From Rhodopseudomonas sp. P2A-2r (GTDB lineage: Bacteria > Pseudomonadota > Alphaproteobacteria > Rhizobiales > Xanthobacteraceae): a stretch of 64,000 bases of DNA. Both the position numbers and the translations under genes were made by a program. The notes beneath the pieces were generated by a model, which was not told where the DNA came from, did no database searches, and saw only the letters and a list, made by a program, of their open reading frames with translations. The stretch is taken from positions 1,768,001 through 1,832,000 of the forward strand of contig NZ_CP110389.1 in NCBI RefSeq assembly GCF_026015985.1, written 5' to 3'. Below, piece by piece: positions 16,854-26,351 of this stretch (positions are counted from its first letter, which is position 1; each line of letters starts with the position of its first letter).

Positions 16854-17368
16854 CTGTCGGCCTCGTTCGACCCTGGACCCGGGGCCGGCGGGAGGTCCTG
16901 GCGTCTACTTGCGCGGGGAATCGCGGCAATCACGTCGAGCTCGACGCGGGCGCCCTGAGTCGACAGCTGGTTGATGCAGATGGTCGTGCTGGCGGGCGTC
17001 CAATCCCCGAAATATTCCTTCATCACCTTCACCATGCCGTCCTGGTCGCGGATATCGGTGAGATACTTCGTCACCTTGACGATATCCGTCCAGGCCAAGC
17101 CTTCGTGCTCCAGGATCGACTGGATCGTCATCATGGCGCGGTGGGTCTGATCCTCGATCGAATTCGGGTGGTTGTGCTCGTCCAGCACGTGCGGATGCTT
17201 GTGATAGAGCGGCGAAGGCGTCGCGCCCGAGATGTACAGCATGCCGCACGGAACCTCGACCCGGATCGCCGGCGCATAGGGCATGTCGCGCTTCCGCTCC
17301 GGCTGGGTCTGGATTTCCTTGATATGCGGATTGGTCGGCGAAGTTGCAAAGGCCGGGTTGGCGGTCAT
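16850..17368 (-). CDS. Rid (YjgF/YER057c/UK114) family protein heading a sugar-type ABC operon
   Basis: A 172-residue protein, longer than the about 130-residue Rid norm by extra tails at both ends (about 35 residues before PAIRVEVPCGMLYISGATP and about 20 after the core). The key arginine of imine/enamine deaminases is kept in GARVELDVIAAIP, so it can probably hydrolyse enamines/imines to ketones, which distinguishes it from the two other Rid proteins here (35791, 60567). First gene of the operon; an 18-bp MarR-type operator lies 76 bases upstream. Co-translation with an importer suggests that the imported compound is metabolised through a reactive imine (inference). Confidence 0.88.
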   Translation of the reverse strand: MTANPAFATSPTNPHIKEIQTQPERKRDMPYAPAIRVEVPCGMLYISGATPSPLYHKHPHVLDEHNHPNSIEDQTHRAMMTIQSILEHEGLAWTDIVKVTKYLTDIRDQDGMVKVMKEYFGDWTPASTTICINQLSTQGARVELDVIAAIPRASRRQDLPPAPGPGSNEADR

Positions 17369-17443
17369 GTTCGTTTCCTTGGGGACGTCGCACGCGTTAC
17401 CGTCAATATGGAACTGACGAGTTGCCCAAGCGTGGGACCAAAC

Positions 17444-17461
17444 TATCTTTGAGTCAAGATA
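17444..17461. promoter_or_regulatory. MarR-type operator, copy 1 (between Rid operon and marR)
   Basis: TATCTTTGAGTCAAGATA is an 18-bp inverted repeat with 6-bp arms. It matches the reverse complement of the site at 18303-18320 in 17 of 18 positions. It lies in the divergent promoter region of the Rid/ABC operon and the MarR gene, so it most likely binds that MarR protein. A further half-site AAGATA is at 17477-17482. Confidence 0.75.
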
Positions 17462-17517
17462 AAATAGGTCGGTGGTAAGATAAATGAAATTGCATATTAT
17501 TGTGCCTTTCTGCCTGT

Positions 17518-18036
17518 ATGCTCAGCAGCATGAGCAATGATTCGATTGATGAGATTATTAGTGGTTGGCGCCGTCGCCGGCCGGATCTCGACGCTGGCCA
17601 CCTTGATGTCGTCGGCAGGATTATTCGCCTGTCCGTTCACATGCGCAGCGCCATCGAGCCGGCGCTGCAGGAACAGGGCTTCAATTGGGAATTGTTCGAT
17701 CTGCTTTTGACGATTTACCGCCGCGAGGCCGACGGTACGTTGGGCGTTCGCCCCACCGATCTCTACGCGGAATGCCTGCTGTCGTCGGGCGGACTTACCG
17801 CGAGACTGCGCCGTGCCGAGCAGGATGGATTCATCGTCAGGCGCCAGGATCCTGACGATGGACGTGGCGCGAGGATTACGCTGTCGGCGAAGGGGCGAAA
17901 CGCGGTCGATAAAGCGATTGCCCAGCACTTTGAGCTGTCGCGTTCGGTCGACCAGACTCTCACGGCCAGCGAGCGCCAGACGCTGACCCGGTTGCTGCGG
18001 AAGCTGCTGGTTTCGGTCGAGCAGGTCAGTTCTTAG
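17518..18036 (+). CDS. MarR family transcriptional regulator
   Basis: A winged-helix regulator of about 172 residues: an N-terminal helix, VGRIIRLSVHMRSAIEPALQ as dimerisation helix, recognition region GVRPTDLYAECLLSSGGLTARLRRAE, and the wing RRQDPDDGRGARITLSAKG with the conserved Asp and Arg. Starts ATG 17518 and ATG 17530 are both possible; neither has a clear ribosome site. The gene sits between two near-identical palindromes (17444-17461 and 18303-18320), so it probably controls the divergent Rid/ABC operon and the hydrolase genes downstream. MarR proteins usually respond to aromatic or phenolic ligands. Confidence 0.9.
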   Translation: MLSSMSNDSIDEIISGWRRRRPDLDAGHLDVVGRIIRLSVHMRSAIEPALQEQGFNWELFDLLLTIYRREADGTLGVRPTDLYAECLLSSGGLTARLRRAEQDGFIVRRQDPDDGRGARITLSAKGRNAVDKAIAQHFELSRSVDQTLTASERQTLTRLLRKLLVSVEQVSS

Positions 18037-18302
18037 GAATGGATTGAGCGCTAATCCCGTCAGGCATTCCAGGTATTAGAAAGTAGTCCGCACGAATCTG
18101 TTTCTAGTGGACGCTTCGTATTACCTCGGCCCAAGTCACCCGATCGCGTCAATGAACTTGCGAATACGCATTCCCTTACAGTGGGAGGGCGTGTTGCATT
18201 GTGCATGTTCATCGAGCGCGGGCCTGACTGCTCGATGCCGAACGGCGCTTGTTTCGCAAAAGGCGGACAAGCCGAGCGAGATAGCTTTACACAAAGATAA
18301 AA

Positions 18303-18320
18303 TATCTTGACTCGAAGATA
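18303..18320. promoter_or_regulatory. MarR-type operator, copy 2 (before the serine hydrolase gene)
   Basis: TATCTTGACTCGAAGATA, an 18-bp inverted repeat with 6-bp arms, is the reverse complement of copy 1 with one mismatch. An overlapping inverted pair AAGATA (18294-18299) / TATCTT (18303-18308) and flanks CAAAG/CTTTG extend the dyad. It lies 75-92 bases before ATG 18395, in promoter position. The rest of the 358-base gap 18037-18394 shows no gene. Confidence 0.75.
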
Positions 18321-18394
18321 CTTTGGCAGCAGCCTTGTGAGCAAGATAGCGATTGAATTTGGTGTGTTTTAAAATTTTCAAGATGGAGCGCCCG

Positions 18395-19693
18395 ATGAAG
18401 CGGATACGTGTAGCCTATACTCTTGTTGCGCTCACACTTAGCGGTCTGAGCGCCTATGATCTCTCCCTGCCTGCTTATGGAGCCGATGACCAGAAGTCCA
18501 TGTCAGGCGCGGCGATCAAACTTGGATTTTCTGCCGAACGGCTTCAACGTCTTTCTACGGGACTGGACCGCAAGATCGCCGAAAAAGCCTGGCCCGGCTC
18601 GGTAACCTTGATTGCCCGCGATGGTCGTCTCGTCCATTTCGAGGCTCATGGGACCCTGGATCAGGCCGGCAAGACTCCGATGCCTACCAATGCGATCTTC
18701 CGGATCATGTCCATGACAAAGCCGGTTGTGACCGTGACCGCCATGGCGCTTTGGGAGCAGGGTCTGTTCAATCTCGACGATCCTGTCGACAAGCTTCTTC
18801 CTGAACTCAAGGTGTTGAAGGTTGTCGATCCCAAGTCGGGCGAAACCGTGCCTTTGGTCAGGTCCATCACGATCTATGACCTGCTCCGTCACGTGTCCGG
18901 CTTCACGTATGCTTTCGCGGCTCAAGACCCTTCTCGACCTGAGCACGTGAAGACGATTGCGAAGGAATACACGAAAGTCGGAATTCAGACGAACATCACG
19001 CCGGAAGAGTTTTTGAACCGGCTTGCCGCTATCCCACTCATACAGCAACCGAACACTGCGTTTGAGTACGGAGTGTCGACCGATGTCTTGGGCGTGCTGC
19101 TTGAGCGCATGACAGGTAAGCGGTTAGATCGCCTGGTGAAGGAAATCGTGCTCGATCCGCTCCGCATGCAAGACAGCGGATTTGAAGTGCCGGCATCGAA
19201 GCTGACCAGGCTGGCCGACGCATATGATGCCGACCGGATGAAGTCGGGACTGTGGAGTGCGGTGGAGCCCACGCGAACTGACAAAGCTTACAGCAAGGCC
19301 AGCAATGGTATGTTCTCGACGGCCAGCGACTATTTCCGCTTCGCGCAGATGTTGATGAATGAAGGCGAACTGGACGGAGTGAGAATTCTGTCGCCCAAGA
19401 CCATCAGATTTATGACGTCTGACCACATTCAAGGCTTGGGAGGCTCAACCGCGTCGGTTGCCGGTCCCGGATATGGCTTTGGGTTGGGATTTGCCGTTCG
19501 CCGCCAAGCCGGGATGGCCGTTGTTCCAGGCAATCCGGGAGATTTCAACTGGCCTGGGATCGCCGGCACCTCTTTCACCGTCGATCCCAAAGACCGCATT
19601 GTTGCTGTCATGATGGTTCAGGCACCCTCCAACCGCATCCAGGCCCGTCACTTCTTTAAAGACATGTTGTACTCAAGCATTGTGCGCGACTAA
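18395..19693 (+). CDS. Secreted serine hydrolase, beta-lactamase (class C/EstB-like) family
   Basis: A 432-residue protein with an N-terminal hydrophobic signal (residues about 5-30, ending in LPAYGA). Catalytic motifs of the penicillin-recognising fold are present: SMTK (Ser106, Lys109), YGVS (Tyr225), and a C-terminal WPGIAGTSF in the position of the KTG/HTG box. Such proteins include esterases, D-aminopeptidases and amide hydrolases as well as true class C beta-lactamases; the weak third motif argues against a classical beta-lactamase. The ATG has GGAG 7-8 bases upstream. It forms a pair with the amidohydrolase gene 26 bases downstream, both behind the MarR-type operator. Confidence 0.88.
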   Translation: MKRIRVAYTLVALTLSGLSAYDLSLPAYGADDQKSMSGAAIKLGFSAERLQRLSTGLDRKIAEKAWPGSVTLIARDGRLVHFEAHGTLDQAGKTPMPTNAIFRIMSMTKPVVTVTAMALWEQGLFNLDDPVDKLLPELKVLKVVDPKSGETVPLVRSITIYDLLRHVSGFTYAFAAQDPSRPEHVKTIAKEYTKVGIQTNITPEEFLNRLAAIPLIQQPNTAFEYGVSTDVLGVLLERMTGKRLDRLVKEIVLDPLRMQDSGFEVPASKLTRLADAYDADRMKSGLWSAVEPTRTDKAYSKASNGMFSTASDYFRFAQMLMNEGELDGVRILSPKTIRFMTSDHIQGLGGSTASVAGPGYGFGLGFAVRRQAGMAVVPGNPGDFNWPGIAGTSFTVDPKDRIVAVMMVQAPSNRIQARHFFKDMLYSSIVRD

Positions 19694-19719
19694 GTAAGCG
19701 CGATTGGAGGAAAAATCCG

Positions 19720-21233
19720 ATGACTAATTTTCCCCATAGCGGCTTAGCCGGTGGTTGCGGTTGTTGCACGCCGGCGGGGGTCTCCCGCCGCCAATTCCTG
19801 TGCACGGGCGCTGCCGCAGCTGTTGCCGCGCCTGTTGCTGCTGCAGCCATGGTCAGTCCGGCGCGAGCCCAGCAGTCCGCGCGGACGCCCCCTTGGGTCG
19901 GCCGATCCTGATCAAGAACGCTTGCGTCATTTCGCTCGACAAGGCGGTCGGCGATTTCGAAAGCGCCGACGTGCTGGTGCGAGGCAGCAAGATTGCGCAG
20001 ATTGCCCCGAATATCAGCATCGACGATGCCGAGATCATCGACGCCTCAAACACCATCGTGATGCCCGGCTTTGTCGATACGCATCGTCATATGTGGGAAG
20101 GCATTCTGCGCAACATCATTCCCGATGCTTCGTTGCCTGACTACTTCCGCATCATCCAGCGCGTTCTCGGACCGGTTTACACGCCCGACGATTGCTATGC
20201 GGCCAACCTTCTAAGCGCGCTCGGCGCCATCGATTCCGGTGTCACGACAGTTCTCGACTGGTCGCACATCCAGAATACCCCCGAACATACCGACGCTTGC
20301 ATCAAGGCCCTGGCGGATTCCGGAATACGCGCTGTGTTCGCCTATGGCTCACCGTCGAACGCGTCGCCGGATTACCGCCAGGATCCGAAACAGAAATATC
20401 CGGATGACATTCGCCGGTTACGCAAACAATACTTCTCCAGCGATGACCAGCTTCTCACGCTGTTTCTGGCGAGTCTCTCGGCACCGCCAGAGCGGATCGC
20501 GGAGACGTGGGCTGTCGCGCGCGATGTCGGTGCGCCTATTTCGATCCATGTCGGCGTCGGCAACTTCATCAACGGTACGGTGCAGAAGCTCGGCGAGATG
20601 GGCGTTCTCAAACCCGATACGACCTACATTCATTGCTGCACGTTGAACGATACCGAGTGGAAGATGTTGGTCGATAGCGGCGGCACGGTATCGATGGCAG
20701 GTTACGTGGAAATGATGATGGGGCACGGTACGCCGCCAATTCAGAAAGCGCTGGATCTCGGCTTGCGGCCATCGCTCAGCATCGACGTCGAAACCTCGGT
20801 TCCCGGCGACCTTTTCACGCAAATGCGGACGGTCTTCGCGCTCCAGCGCAACGACGTCTTCCAGCGCGGGATCAAGGGCGAGAAGAACTTGCCGAAGCTC
20901 CTGACCTCACGCGATGTGCTGGAATTCGCGACCATTGAGGGAGCTCGCGCCAACAAGCTCGATCGGAAGGTCGGCACGCTGACGCCGGGTAAGGAGGCCG
21001 ATCTGATCCTGCTCCGCACGGACCGTCCAAACGTCGCGCCGGTCAACAATGCGGTCGGCGCTGTGGTGGCGAACATGCACCCCGGCAACGTCGACACCGT
21101 GATGGTGAGCGGCAAAATACTCAAGCGCAACGGTCAGCTGGTGGGCGTCGATTTCGGCACGGTGAACAAGCTTGCGATCGCGGCGCGCGACCGCACGGTC
21201 GCGGCGAGTAAATATGAACGTGCTCGCTTCTAG
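19720..21233 (+). CDS. Tat-leader amidohydrolase (AtzA/TrzN-like deaminase/hydrolase), frameshifted
   Basis: Residues 1-50 encode a twin-arginine leader (SRRQFLCTGAAAA, cleavage near SPARA), but that frame stops at 19911. The enzyme continues in the -1 frame (ILIKNACVISLDKAV...) to 21233. Joining the frames needs one extra base, most simply a sixth C in the run at 19888-19892, giving about 504 residues. The catalytic part has the metal site VDTHRHMW (HxH), HVGVG, IHCC and SIDVETS with the final Asp, as in the AtzA/cytosine-deaminase subfamily that removes amino or halogen groups from heterocycles. Paralogue at 62501-63860. Either a sequencing error or a recent inactivation. Confidence 0.85.
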
Positions 21234-21437
21234 AAGCGGTAAGTGAATTTATCTCGTGATCGGTTGCGGTTGTCCGTTCACCGTTGCGGTGGTGGTTCGA
21301 TTCGGGGGTGGCCCCAAACCCGCTAAGCAGAGTTCGTGCGGAATGTGACTCTCACGTCCGAACATAGCCTGCCATCGCCCGCGCTGTGTCCGGCGGCGGC
21401 AATCTGAGACTGTTCGGGCGTTGCCGCACTCAATATG

Positions 21438-21875
21438 CTACGACTTATCATCGAGGAGCGTCTTGTCGAAGTCTCCCCTCGCTTTCCGGAAGCGGTCAGC
21501 ATTTTCGACGATCCAGGTCCACAGCGGGACCATGCGAACCAGCATTTCCATCCCGGTGTCGGACAGTCCATATTCTACCCTCGGGGGCACCTCCCTAAAA
21601 TCATGACGAAGAACCAGCCCATCACGCTCCAGCTGCCGAAGCGTACGCGTCAACATCCGTTGAGTGACACCATGCATTCGTCTGCCGATTTCCGCGTGAC
21701 GTAGCTGGCCATACACCCCGAGCGTATGAACGACGCCGAGCGACCAGCGGTTGCCGGCATGGGCGAGAACTTCCCGGCGCAAACCGTCATCATCGTTCCT
21801 CAGGCCATCGCAGACCGTCTGGGAGTAGCTGAGAATGGCGTCTTGGTCCAACGTTCTGACCGGGGTATCATCCAT
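21438..21875 (-). CDS. HxlR family transcriptional regulator
   Basis: A 145-residue winged-helix protein. The HxlR core is clear: NRWSLGVVHTLGVYGQLRHAEIGRRMHGVTQRMLTRTLRQLERDGLVLR, with 'RF.E' of the usual motif replaced by RHAEI, followed by PPRVEYGLSDTGMEM. HxlR proteins typically regulate a divergent oxidoreductase gene and sense electrophiles or formaldehyde. Here the divergent neighbour, 71 bases away, is the NmrA-like reductase gene at 21947. The preceding 204 bases (21234-21437) between two convergent genes show nothing. Confidence 0.9.
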   Translation of the reverse strand: MDDTPVRTLDQDAILSYSQTVCDGLRNDDDGLRREVLAHAGNRWSLGVVHTLGVYGQLRHAEIGRRMHGVTQRMLTRTLRQLERDGLVLRHDFREVPPRVEYGLSDTGMEMLVRMVPLWTWIVENADRFRKARGDFDKTLLDDKS

Positions 21876-21946
21876 GTGCCTTCTTCCCTTCTTGGCGATG
21901 CGCCGCCATGTTACGGCGACAACGAATTTCCGAACAGGCTAAAGTC

Positions 21947-22900
21947 ATGAACGCATCAATGTCCGCCGTTAAGTCCCGGAATATCCTCGTATTGGGAGCC
22001 GGGGAACTCGGTCTTCCGGTCCTGAAGAATTTGGCGCGTCGTGCCAAGGACGTGAAAGGGGCCAAGATCAGCGTGCTACTGCGCGGCAGTGCGGTCGAGT
22101 CCGATGCGCCGGCCAAGCAACGGGATATCGCCGACATCCGCAGCCTGGGAATTGAGATTGTCATAGGCGATTTAGTGAAGAGCTCGGTCGATGAGCTCGC
22201 ATCGGTGTTTGCAAAGTATGACACTGTGATCGGCTGTGCCGGCTATGCCGCCGGCATCGACACACCCATGAAACTGGCGAAGGCCGCACTGCAATCGGGC
22301 ATTCCCCGCTATTTCCCATGGCAGTTCGGTGTCGATTTCGACTTGATCGGCCGCGGCGGTCCGCAGGATATTTTCGACGCACAGTTGGACGTGCGTGAAC
22401 TGCTGCGTGCCCAGACGGATACCGAGTGGGTCATCATCTCGACCGGCATGTTTATGAGCTATTTGTTCGAGCCGGAGTTTGGCGTGGTTGACCTGGCAAA
22501 AAGCCAGGTTCATGCGCTGGGCAACCTCGAGACCGCCGTTACACTGACCACTCCTGAAGATATCGGAGCACTGACCGCTGCAATCGTATTCGCCGAACCC
22601 ACCATCCGAAACGAGATTGTGTTTTTGGCCGGCGATACCGTGACCTACGGAGAGGTCGCCGACAAGCTTGAAGCGGCCCTGCATCGCCCATTCAGCCGTT
22701 CGGAATGGACCGTGTCGTTTCTGATGGAGGAACTTGCACGCGACCCGCAGAACATGATGCGAAAGTATCGCGCCGCTTTTGCCCAAGGGCGTGGCGTGGC
22801 CTGGAACAAGGACGGGACGTTCAACCAGCGCCACGCCATTCCTGTCACCGATGTGTCCGCGTGGATCGACGCCAATCTTGCGCCAGGTGGTGGCGGGTAA
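21947..22900 (+). CDS. NmrA-like/isoflavone reductase-like NAD(P)-binding protein
   Basis: A 317-residue atypical SDR. It opens with NILVLGAGELGLPVLKNLARR, the GxGxxG-type NADP site of NmrA/isoflavone-reductase proteins, and continues with VIGCAGYAAG and PRYFPWQFGVDFD, the motif region of aromatic alcohol/phenylcoumaran benzylic ether reductases. The classical YxxxK is absent, as in this subfamily, where a Lys acts alone or the protein is a redox sensor. ATG 21947 chosen over upstream in-frame codons because homology starts there. Divergent HxlR gene suggests induction by a reactive aromatic or carbonyl compound. Confidence 0.85.
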   Translation: MNASMSAVKSRNILVLGAGELGLPVLKNLARRAKDVKGAKISVLLRGSAVESDAPAKQRDIADIRSLGIEIVIGDLVKSSVDELASVFAKYDTVIGCAGYAAGIDTPMKLAKAALQSGIPRYFPWQFGVDFDLIGRGGPQDIFDAQLDVRELLRAQTDTEWVIISTGMFMSYLFEPEFGVVDLAKSQVHALGNLETAVTLTTPEDIGALTAAIVFAEPTIRNEIVFLAGDTVTYGEVADKLEAALHRPFSRSEWTVSFLMEELARDPQNMMRKYRAAFAQGRGVAWNKDGTFNQRHAIPVTDVSAWIDANLAPGGGG

Positions 22901-23392
22901 TTGTAAAGCCTGCCAAATCCATGAAGCGTCGGCCAGTTCTCAACCAAGGCTCCACCACGGCAAGCTTTACGTCCAACGTCGGTAGTTATGCGGATCGGAC
23001 TCCGCAAAGCTGGCAACGCCATCAGCGACACCAGCGCCCTGACTGTACCAGGGGGCATTAGCCAGCACGGTCGACGCGGCGTTGAAGGACTATCGCGCGG
23101 CCAATCCGGATTTCGAACGGACAGCAACGAAAGTCCGTCATTTCTCTCTGATTAAAGCGCAATCGGCTATTTCGCGTTTGACCATCTCGCGAGATAGCCG
23201 GTTCACAAAGACGGCTATTGGCGCATCAGCCATAGAACGTAAGGTAGATTCTTCAAACTCGGTGGTTGATAAACGTGCGGACCATTGTTCAGCCGCTCTA
23301 TGCACAACGAAGAGGCTACCTTAGAATGCGCTGCAGTGACGCTGCACTCAGGCTCGATTGGTGAGCAGGTGACCCCACCACCTCGAATTCGA
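22901..23392. other. 492-base intergenic region without recognisable gene
   Basis: Between the NmrA-like gene and the end of the LysR gene. The open stretch 23082-23324 begins KDYRAANPDFERTATK, which looks protein-like for about 20 residues but lacks a recognisable relative or a start signal; it may be a remnant of a lost gene. Nothing else is seen. Confidence 0.4.
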
Positions 23393-24325
23393 TCAAACTG
23401 GGAATAGGCGAGCTGCGGATGCAGATATGCTACAAGCGTTGCGGGCCTCGGGCGACAGATAGATGTTCTCTTGCAGGAAGTTGATCAAGGCGGCGATCCT
23501 CGATGGCTGGGGTGATCGCTTCGGAAAGACCGCCCAAATCGCCTGATCCGCGGGGCGTTCTTCGGCAAGCAGTTCCACCAGCGTTCCGTCGCGTAAATGA
23601 TCCTGCACGTAGAAATCGGGGAGCTGGCATAGCCCCAGGCCTTGAATTGCGGCGTCCAGCACTGCAAAGCCGCTATTGCAACGCCACCGTCCCTGTGGGG
23701 CGATATAATTGTCCTGCCCTGCGGTCTTGAATTGCCAACGTTGGGCGGTTCCGAGCAGGCATGCATGGGCATCTATATCCGATGAGCTTGTGGGAGCGCC
23801 GTGACGTTCCACGTAGGCAGGAGATGCACACACGTGGAGCGACCTTGACCCAAGTTGAACTCGACCAAGACGAGTGTCGGTGACTTCACCGATCCTCACT
23901 GCGAGATCCATGCCGTCCGCGACCAAGTCGAGCACGCGGTTGGTGAGTTCCATGTCAACGCTTATTTCGGGGTGCTCGGCCACGAATCGTCCGATAATCG
24001 GAGCGATTGTCCGCTCGCCGTAAGATATGGCGCAAGTCAAGCGGATCAGTCCCTTGATCGCGTCTTTGCCGGACGTGACGGAGTCGAATGCCGCTTCACG
24101 GTCATCGATCAGTTGACGGCAGCGTTGCTCAAACAGCCGCCCGATTTCCGTCAGCGCAACACGTCTGGTATTGCGCACCAAAAGTTTACTACCGAGGCGC
24201 TCCTCAAGCCGGGTTATTTCCCGGCTGACCTGTGAGATCGAGACACCAAGGCGGCTGGCGGCACGGGTGAAGTTGCCAGCTTCGGCGACCGCTACGAGCG
24301 CATCGAGACCTTCCCAGCTTTGCAT
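23393..24325 (-). CDS. LysR family transcriptional regulator
   Basis: A 310-residue LysR protein: N-terminal winged helix (LDALVAVAEAGNFTRAASRLGVSISQVSREITRLEERLG, residues about 7-45), linker helix, then the two-lobed effector domain with the usual IRLTCAISYGERTIAPII start. The N-domain reads like the DhcR/CrgA-type group. It is divergent from the frmA-gfa operon with a 103-base gap, so control of formaldehyde detoxification is the natural reading. That gap contains an A-rich repeat, AAAAACTG / AGAAAAACCTGG around 24351-24373, a possible binding site. Confidence 0.9.
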   Translation of the reverse strand: MQSWEGLDALVAVAEAGNFTRAASRLGVSISQVSREITRLEERLGSKLLVRNTRRVALTEIGRLFEQRCRQLIDDREAAFDSVTSGKDAIKGLIRLTCAISYGERTIAPIIGRFVAEHPEISVDMELTNRVLDLVADGMDLAVRIGEVTDTRLGRVQLGSRSLHVCASPAYVERHGAPTSSSDIDAHACLLGTAQRWQFKTAGQDNYIAPQGRWRCNSGFAVLDAAIQGLGLCQLPDFYVQDHLRDGTLVELLAEERPADQAIWAVFPKRSPQPSRIAALINFLQENIYLSPEARNACSISASAARLFPV

Positions 24326-24428
24326 TCAGATCCTCATCTTTGCGGGTTGGAAAAACTGTTTTCAGAAAAACCTGGATTATCACCATCCCGCGAAGCGTTT
24401 AGCTTCTCGATGATCGGGAGAAAAAATC

Positions 24429-25535
24429 ATGAAATCGCGCGCTGCCGTCTCGTTCGAAGCCAAGAAGCCACTTGAAATTGTCGAAGTCGACCTCGATGGA
24501 CCGAGGGCCGGTGAAGTTCTGGTGGAGATCATGGCAACAGGGATTTGCCATACGGATGCGTACACGCTCGATGGCTTCGATAGCGAAGGTATCTTTCCTT
24601 GCATCCTGGGGCATGAGGGCGCGGGAATTGTCCGAGAGATCGGTCCAGGAGTGATTTCGGTCAAGCCGGGCGACCATGTGATCCCGCTTTACACGCCCGA
24701 ATGCCGTCAGTGCAAGTCGTGCCTGTCGGGCAAAACCAATCTCTGTACCGCTATCCGTGCCACGCAGGGCAAGGGGCTGATGCCCGATGGCACGTCGCGC
24801 TTCAGCTACAAGGGGCAGCCCATCTTCCATTACATGGGGTGCTCGACGTTCTCGAACTTTACGGTATTGCCGGAAATAGCCGTGGCAAAAATCCGCGAAG
24901 ATGCTCCCTTCGACAAGAGTTGCTACATCGGCTGCGGCGTGACGACTGGCGTCGGCGCGGTGGTCAACACGGCCAGGGTCACCCCGGGCGCCAACGTAGT
25001 CGTGTTCGGGCTTGGCGGCATTGGGCTAAACGTCATTCAGGCCGCCAGGATGGTGGGCGCCGACAAGATCATCGGGGTCGACATCAACGGTGACAAGCAG
25101 GAGTGGGGCCGTCGTTTCGGTATGACCCATTTCGTCAACCCGTCCCAGATCGGCGATATTGTTGCTCACTTAGTCGCGCTCACAGACGGTGGCGCCGACT
25201 ACACCTTCGATTGCACTGGCAATACCACCGTGATGCGCCAGGCGCTCGAGGCCTGCCATCGCGGCTGGGGTGTCTCCGTGGTGATCGGGGTGGCGGAATC
25301 CGGAAAGGAAATTGCCACGCGACCGTTCCAGCTTGTGACCGGCCGGGTCTGGAAAGGCTCAGCATTTGGTGGTGCACGCGGCCGCACCGATGTGCCGAAA
25401 ATCGTCGACTGGTACATGAACGGAAAGATCGAAATCGACCCGATGATCACCCACGTTCTCAAGCTGGAAGAGATCAACAAGGGCTTCGAACTGATGCACC
25501 AAGGCAAATCGATCCGTTCGGTCGTGGTGTTCTAG
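24429..25535 (+). CDS. frmA: S-(hydroxymethyl)glutathione dehydrogenase, class III alcohol dehydrogenase
   Basis: A 368-residue zinc-dependent MDR enzyme that oxidises S-hydroxymethylglutathione (formaldehyde plus glutathione) to S-formylglutathione with NAD. Catalytic zinc ligands: Cys40 (TGICHTDAY), His62 (GHEGAG) and Cys169 (IGCGVTTG). Structural zinc: Cys92, Cys95, Cys98, Cys106 ([16 protein letters not shown]). NAD loop [16 protein letters not shown]. Length and all motifs match FrmA/AdhC. It is co-transcribed with gfa (30 bases apart) and divergent from LysR. Role: detoxifying formaldehyde, plausibly from P450 demethylation by the CYPs in this window. No S-formylglutathione hydrolase (FrmB) gene is visible. 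Confidence 0.95.
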   Translation: MKSRAAVSFEAKKPLEIVEVDLDGPRAGEVLVEIMATGICHTDAYTLDGFDSEGIFPCILGHEGAGIVREIGPGVISVKPGDHVIPLYTPECRQCKSCLSGKTNLCTAIRATQGKGLMPDGTSRFSYKGQPIFHYMGCSTFSNFTVLPEIAVAKIREDAPFDKSCYIGCGVTTGVGAVVNTARVTPGANVVVFGLGGIGLNVIQAARMVGADKIIGVDINGDKQEWGRRFGMTHFVNPSQIGDIVAHLVALTDGGADYTFDCTGNTTVMRQALEACHRGWGVSVVIGVAESGKEIATRPFQLVTGRVWKGSAFGGARGRTDVPKIVDWYMNGKIEIDPMITHVLKLEEINKGFELMHQGKSIRSVVVF

Positions 25536-25565
25536 TCCAAAACGTCAAACAAGTAGGGAATGCCC

Positions 25566-26129
25566 ATGACTGTACACATTCACCCATCGATCGACACCGA
25601 CGTAAAGAAGGGTTCCGGTAACTTTCCCGGCGGGACGCTGGTCTGTAAATGCAAGGACAAACCGGTCAAGGTCGGCATCAAAGGCGATGTCGCCCATAAC
25701 CACGCATGCGGTTGCACCAAATGCTGGAAACCCGAAGGTGCGACTTTCTCGGTCGTCGCCGTGGTGCCGCGCGAGAGCGTCACGGTGCTTGAGAACGGAG
25801 AGAAGTTGCAGATTGTCGATGCGTCCGCGGCGATCCAGCGACACGCCTGCAAGGTCTGCGGCACTCACATGTATGGCCGCATCGAGAACAAGGCCCATCC
25901 TTTCTATGGCCTCGACTTTATCCACCCCGAACTGTTCGATGAAACCGGCTCTGCGGCCCCGGGATTTGCGGCGTTTGTGTCGTCGGTCATCGAATCTGGC
26001 GTCGCCCCATCGGAGATGCCGGGCATTCGATCGCGTCTCAAGGAACTCGGGCTCGAGCCTTATGATTGTTTGTCCCCGGCGCTGATGGATGCGATCGCCA
26101 CCCACGTCGCAAAATCGAAGGCGGCCTGA
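25566..26129 (+). CDS. gfa: S-(hydroxymethyl)glutathione synthase (Gfa)
   Basis: A 187-residue zinc protein of the glutathione-dependent formaldehyde-activating family, which speeds up the addition of formaldehyde to glutathione. Zinc-binding cysteines: CKC (27, 29), CGCTKC (48, 50, 53) and CKVC (95, 98). Full length and ends match the family. Two starts are possible: ATG 25560 has its ribosome site too close, so ATG 25566 (AGGGA 7 bases upstream) is preferred. It directly supplies the substrate of FrmA upstream. A strong terminator follows at 26145. Confidence 0.93.
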   Translation: MTVHIHPSIDTDVKKGSGNFPGGTLVCKCKDKPVKVGIKGDVAHNHACGCTKCWKPEGATFSVVAVVPRESVTVLENGEKLQIVDASAAIQRHACKVCGTHMYGRIENKAHPFYGLDFIHPELFDETGSAAPGFAAFVSSVIESGVAPSEMPGIRSRLKELGLEPYDCLSPALMDAIATHVAKSKAA

Positions 26130-26144
26130 AACATCAGGGAAAGC

Positions 26145-26180
26145 GGCGCAGCTTCCGGTGACGGAAGCTGCGCCTATTTT
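26145..26180 (+). terminator. Rho-independent terminator of frmA-gfa
   Basis: Perfect 13-bp stem GGCGCAGCTTCCG (26145-26157), loop GTGA, matching arm 26162-26174, followed by TATTTTTGTTT. It is 15 bases after the gfa stop codon. Confidence 0.92.
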
Positions 26181-26351
26181 TGTTTAACATATCTCTCCGG
26201 GGCTGTGCTGTAGACATCGGCCGCGAACGTGAAGTTCTCGCGTTGGAGATCGGCAAGTGCTGAATTCCACTGATTGCGCGCATCTAGTCAGCCTTTGCCG
26301 CAAACGCTGCGATGGCTGCCCGTGGCGGCCCGGGCTAACAAAGCGTGCAGC

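Noticed and set aside
18395..19693. Antibiotic-resistance beta-lactamase
   Set aside because: SxxK and Tyr are present, but the third motif is not a KTG/KSG box and the neighbours are catabolic, so an esterase or amide hydrolase is more likely.
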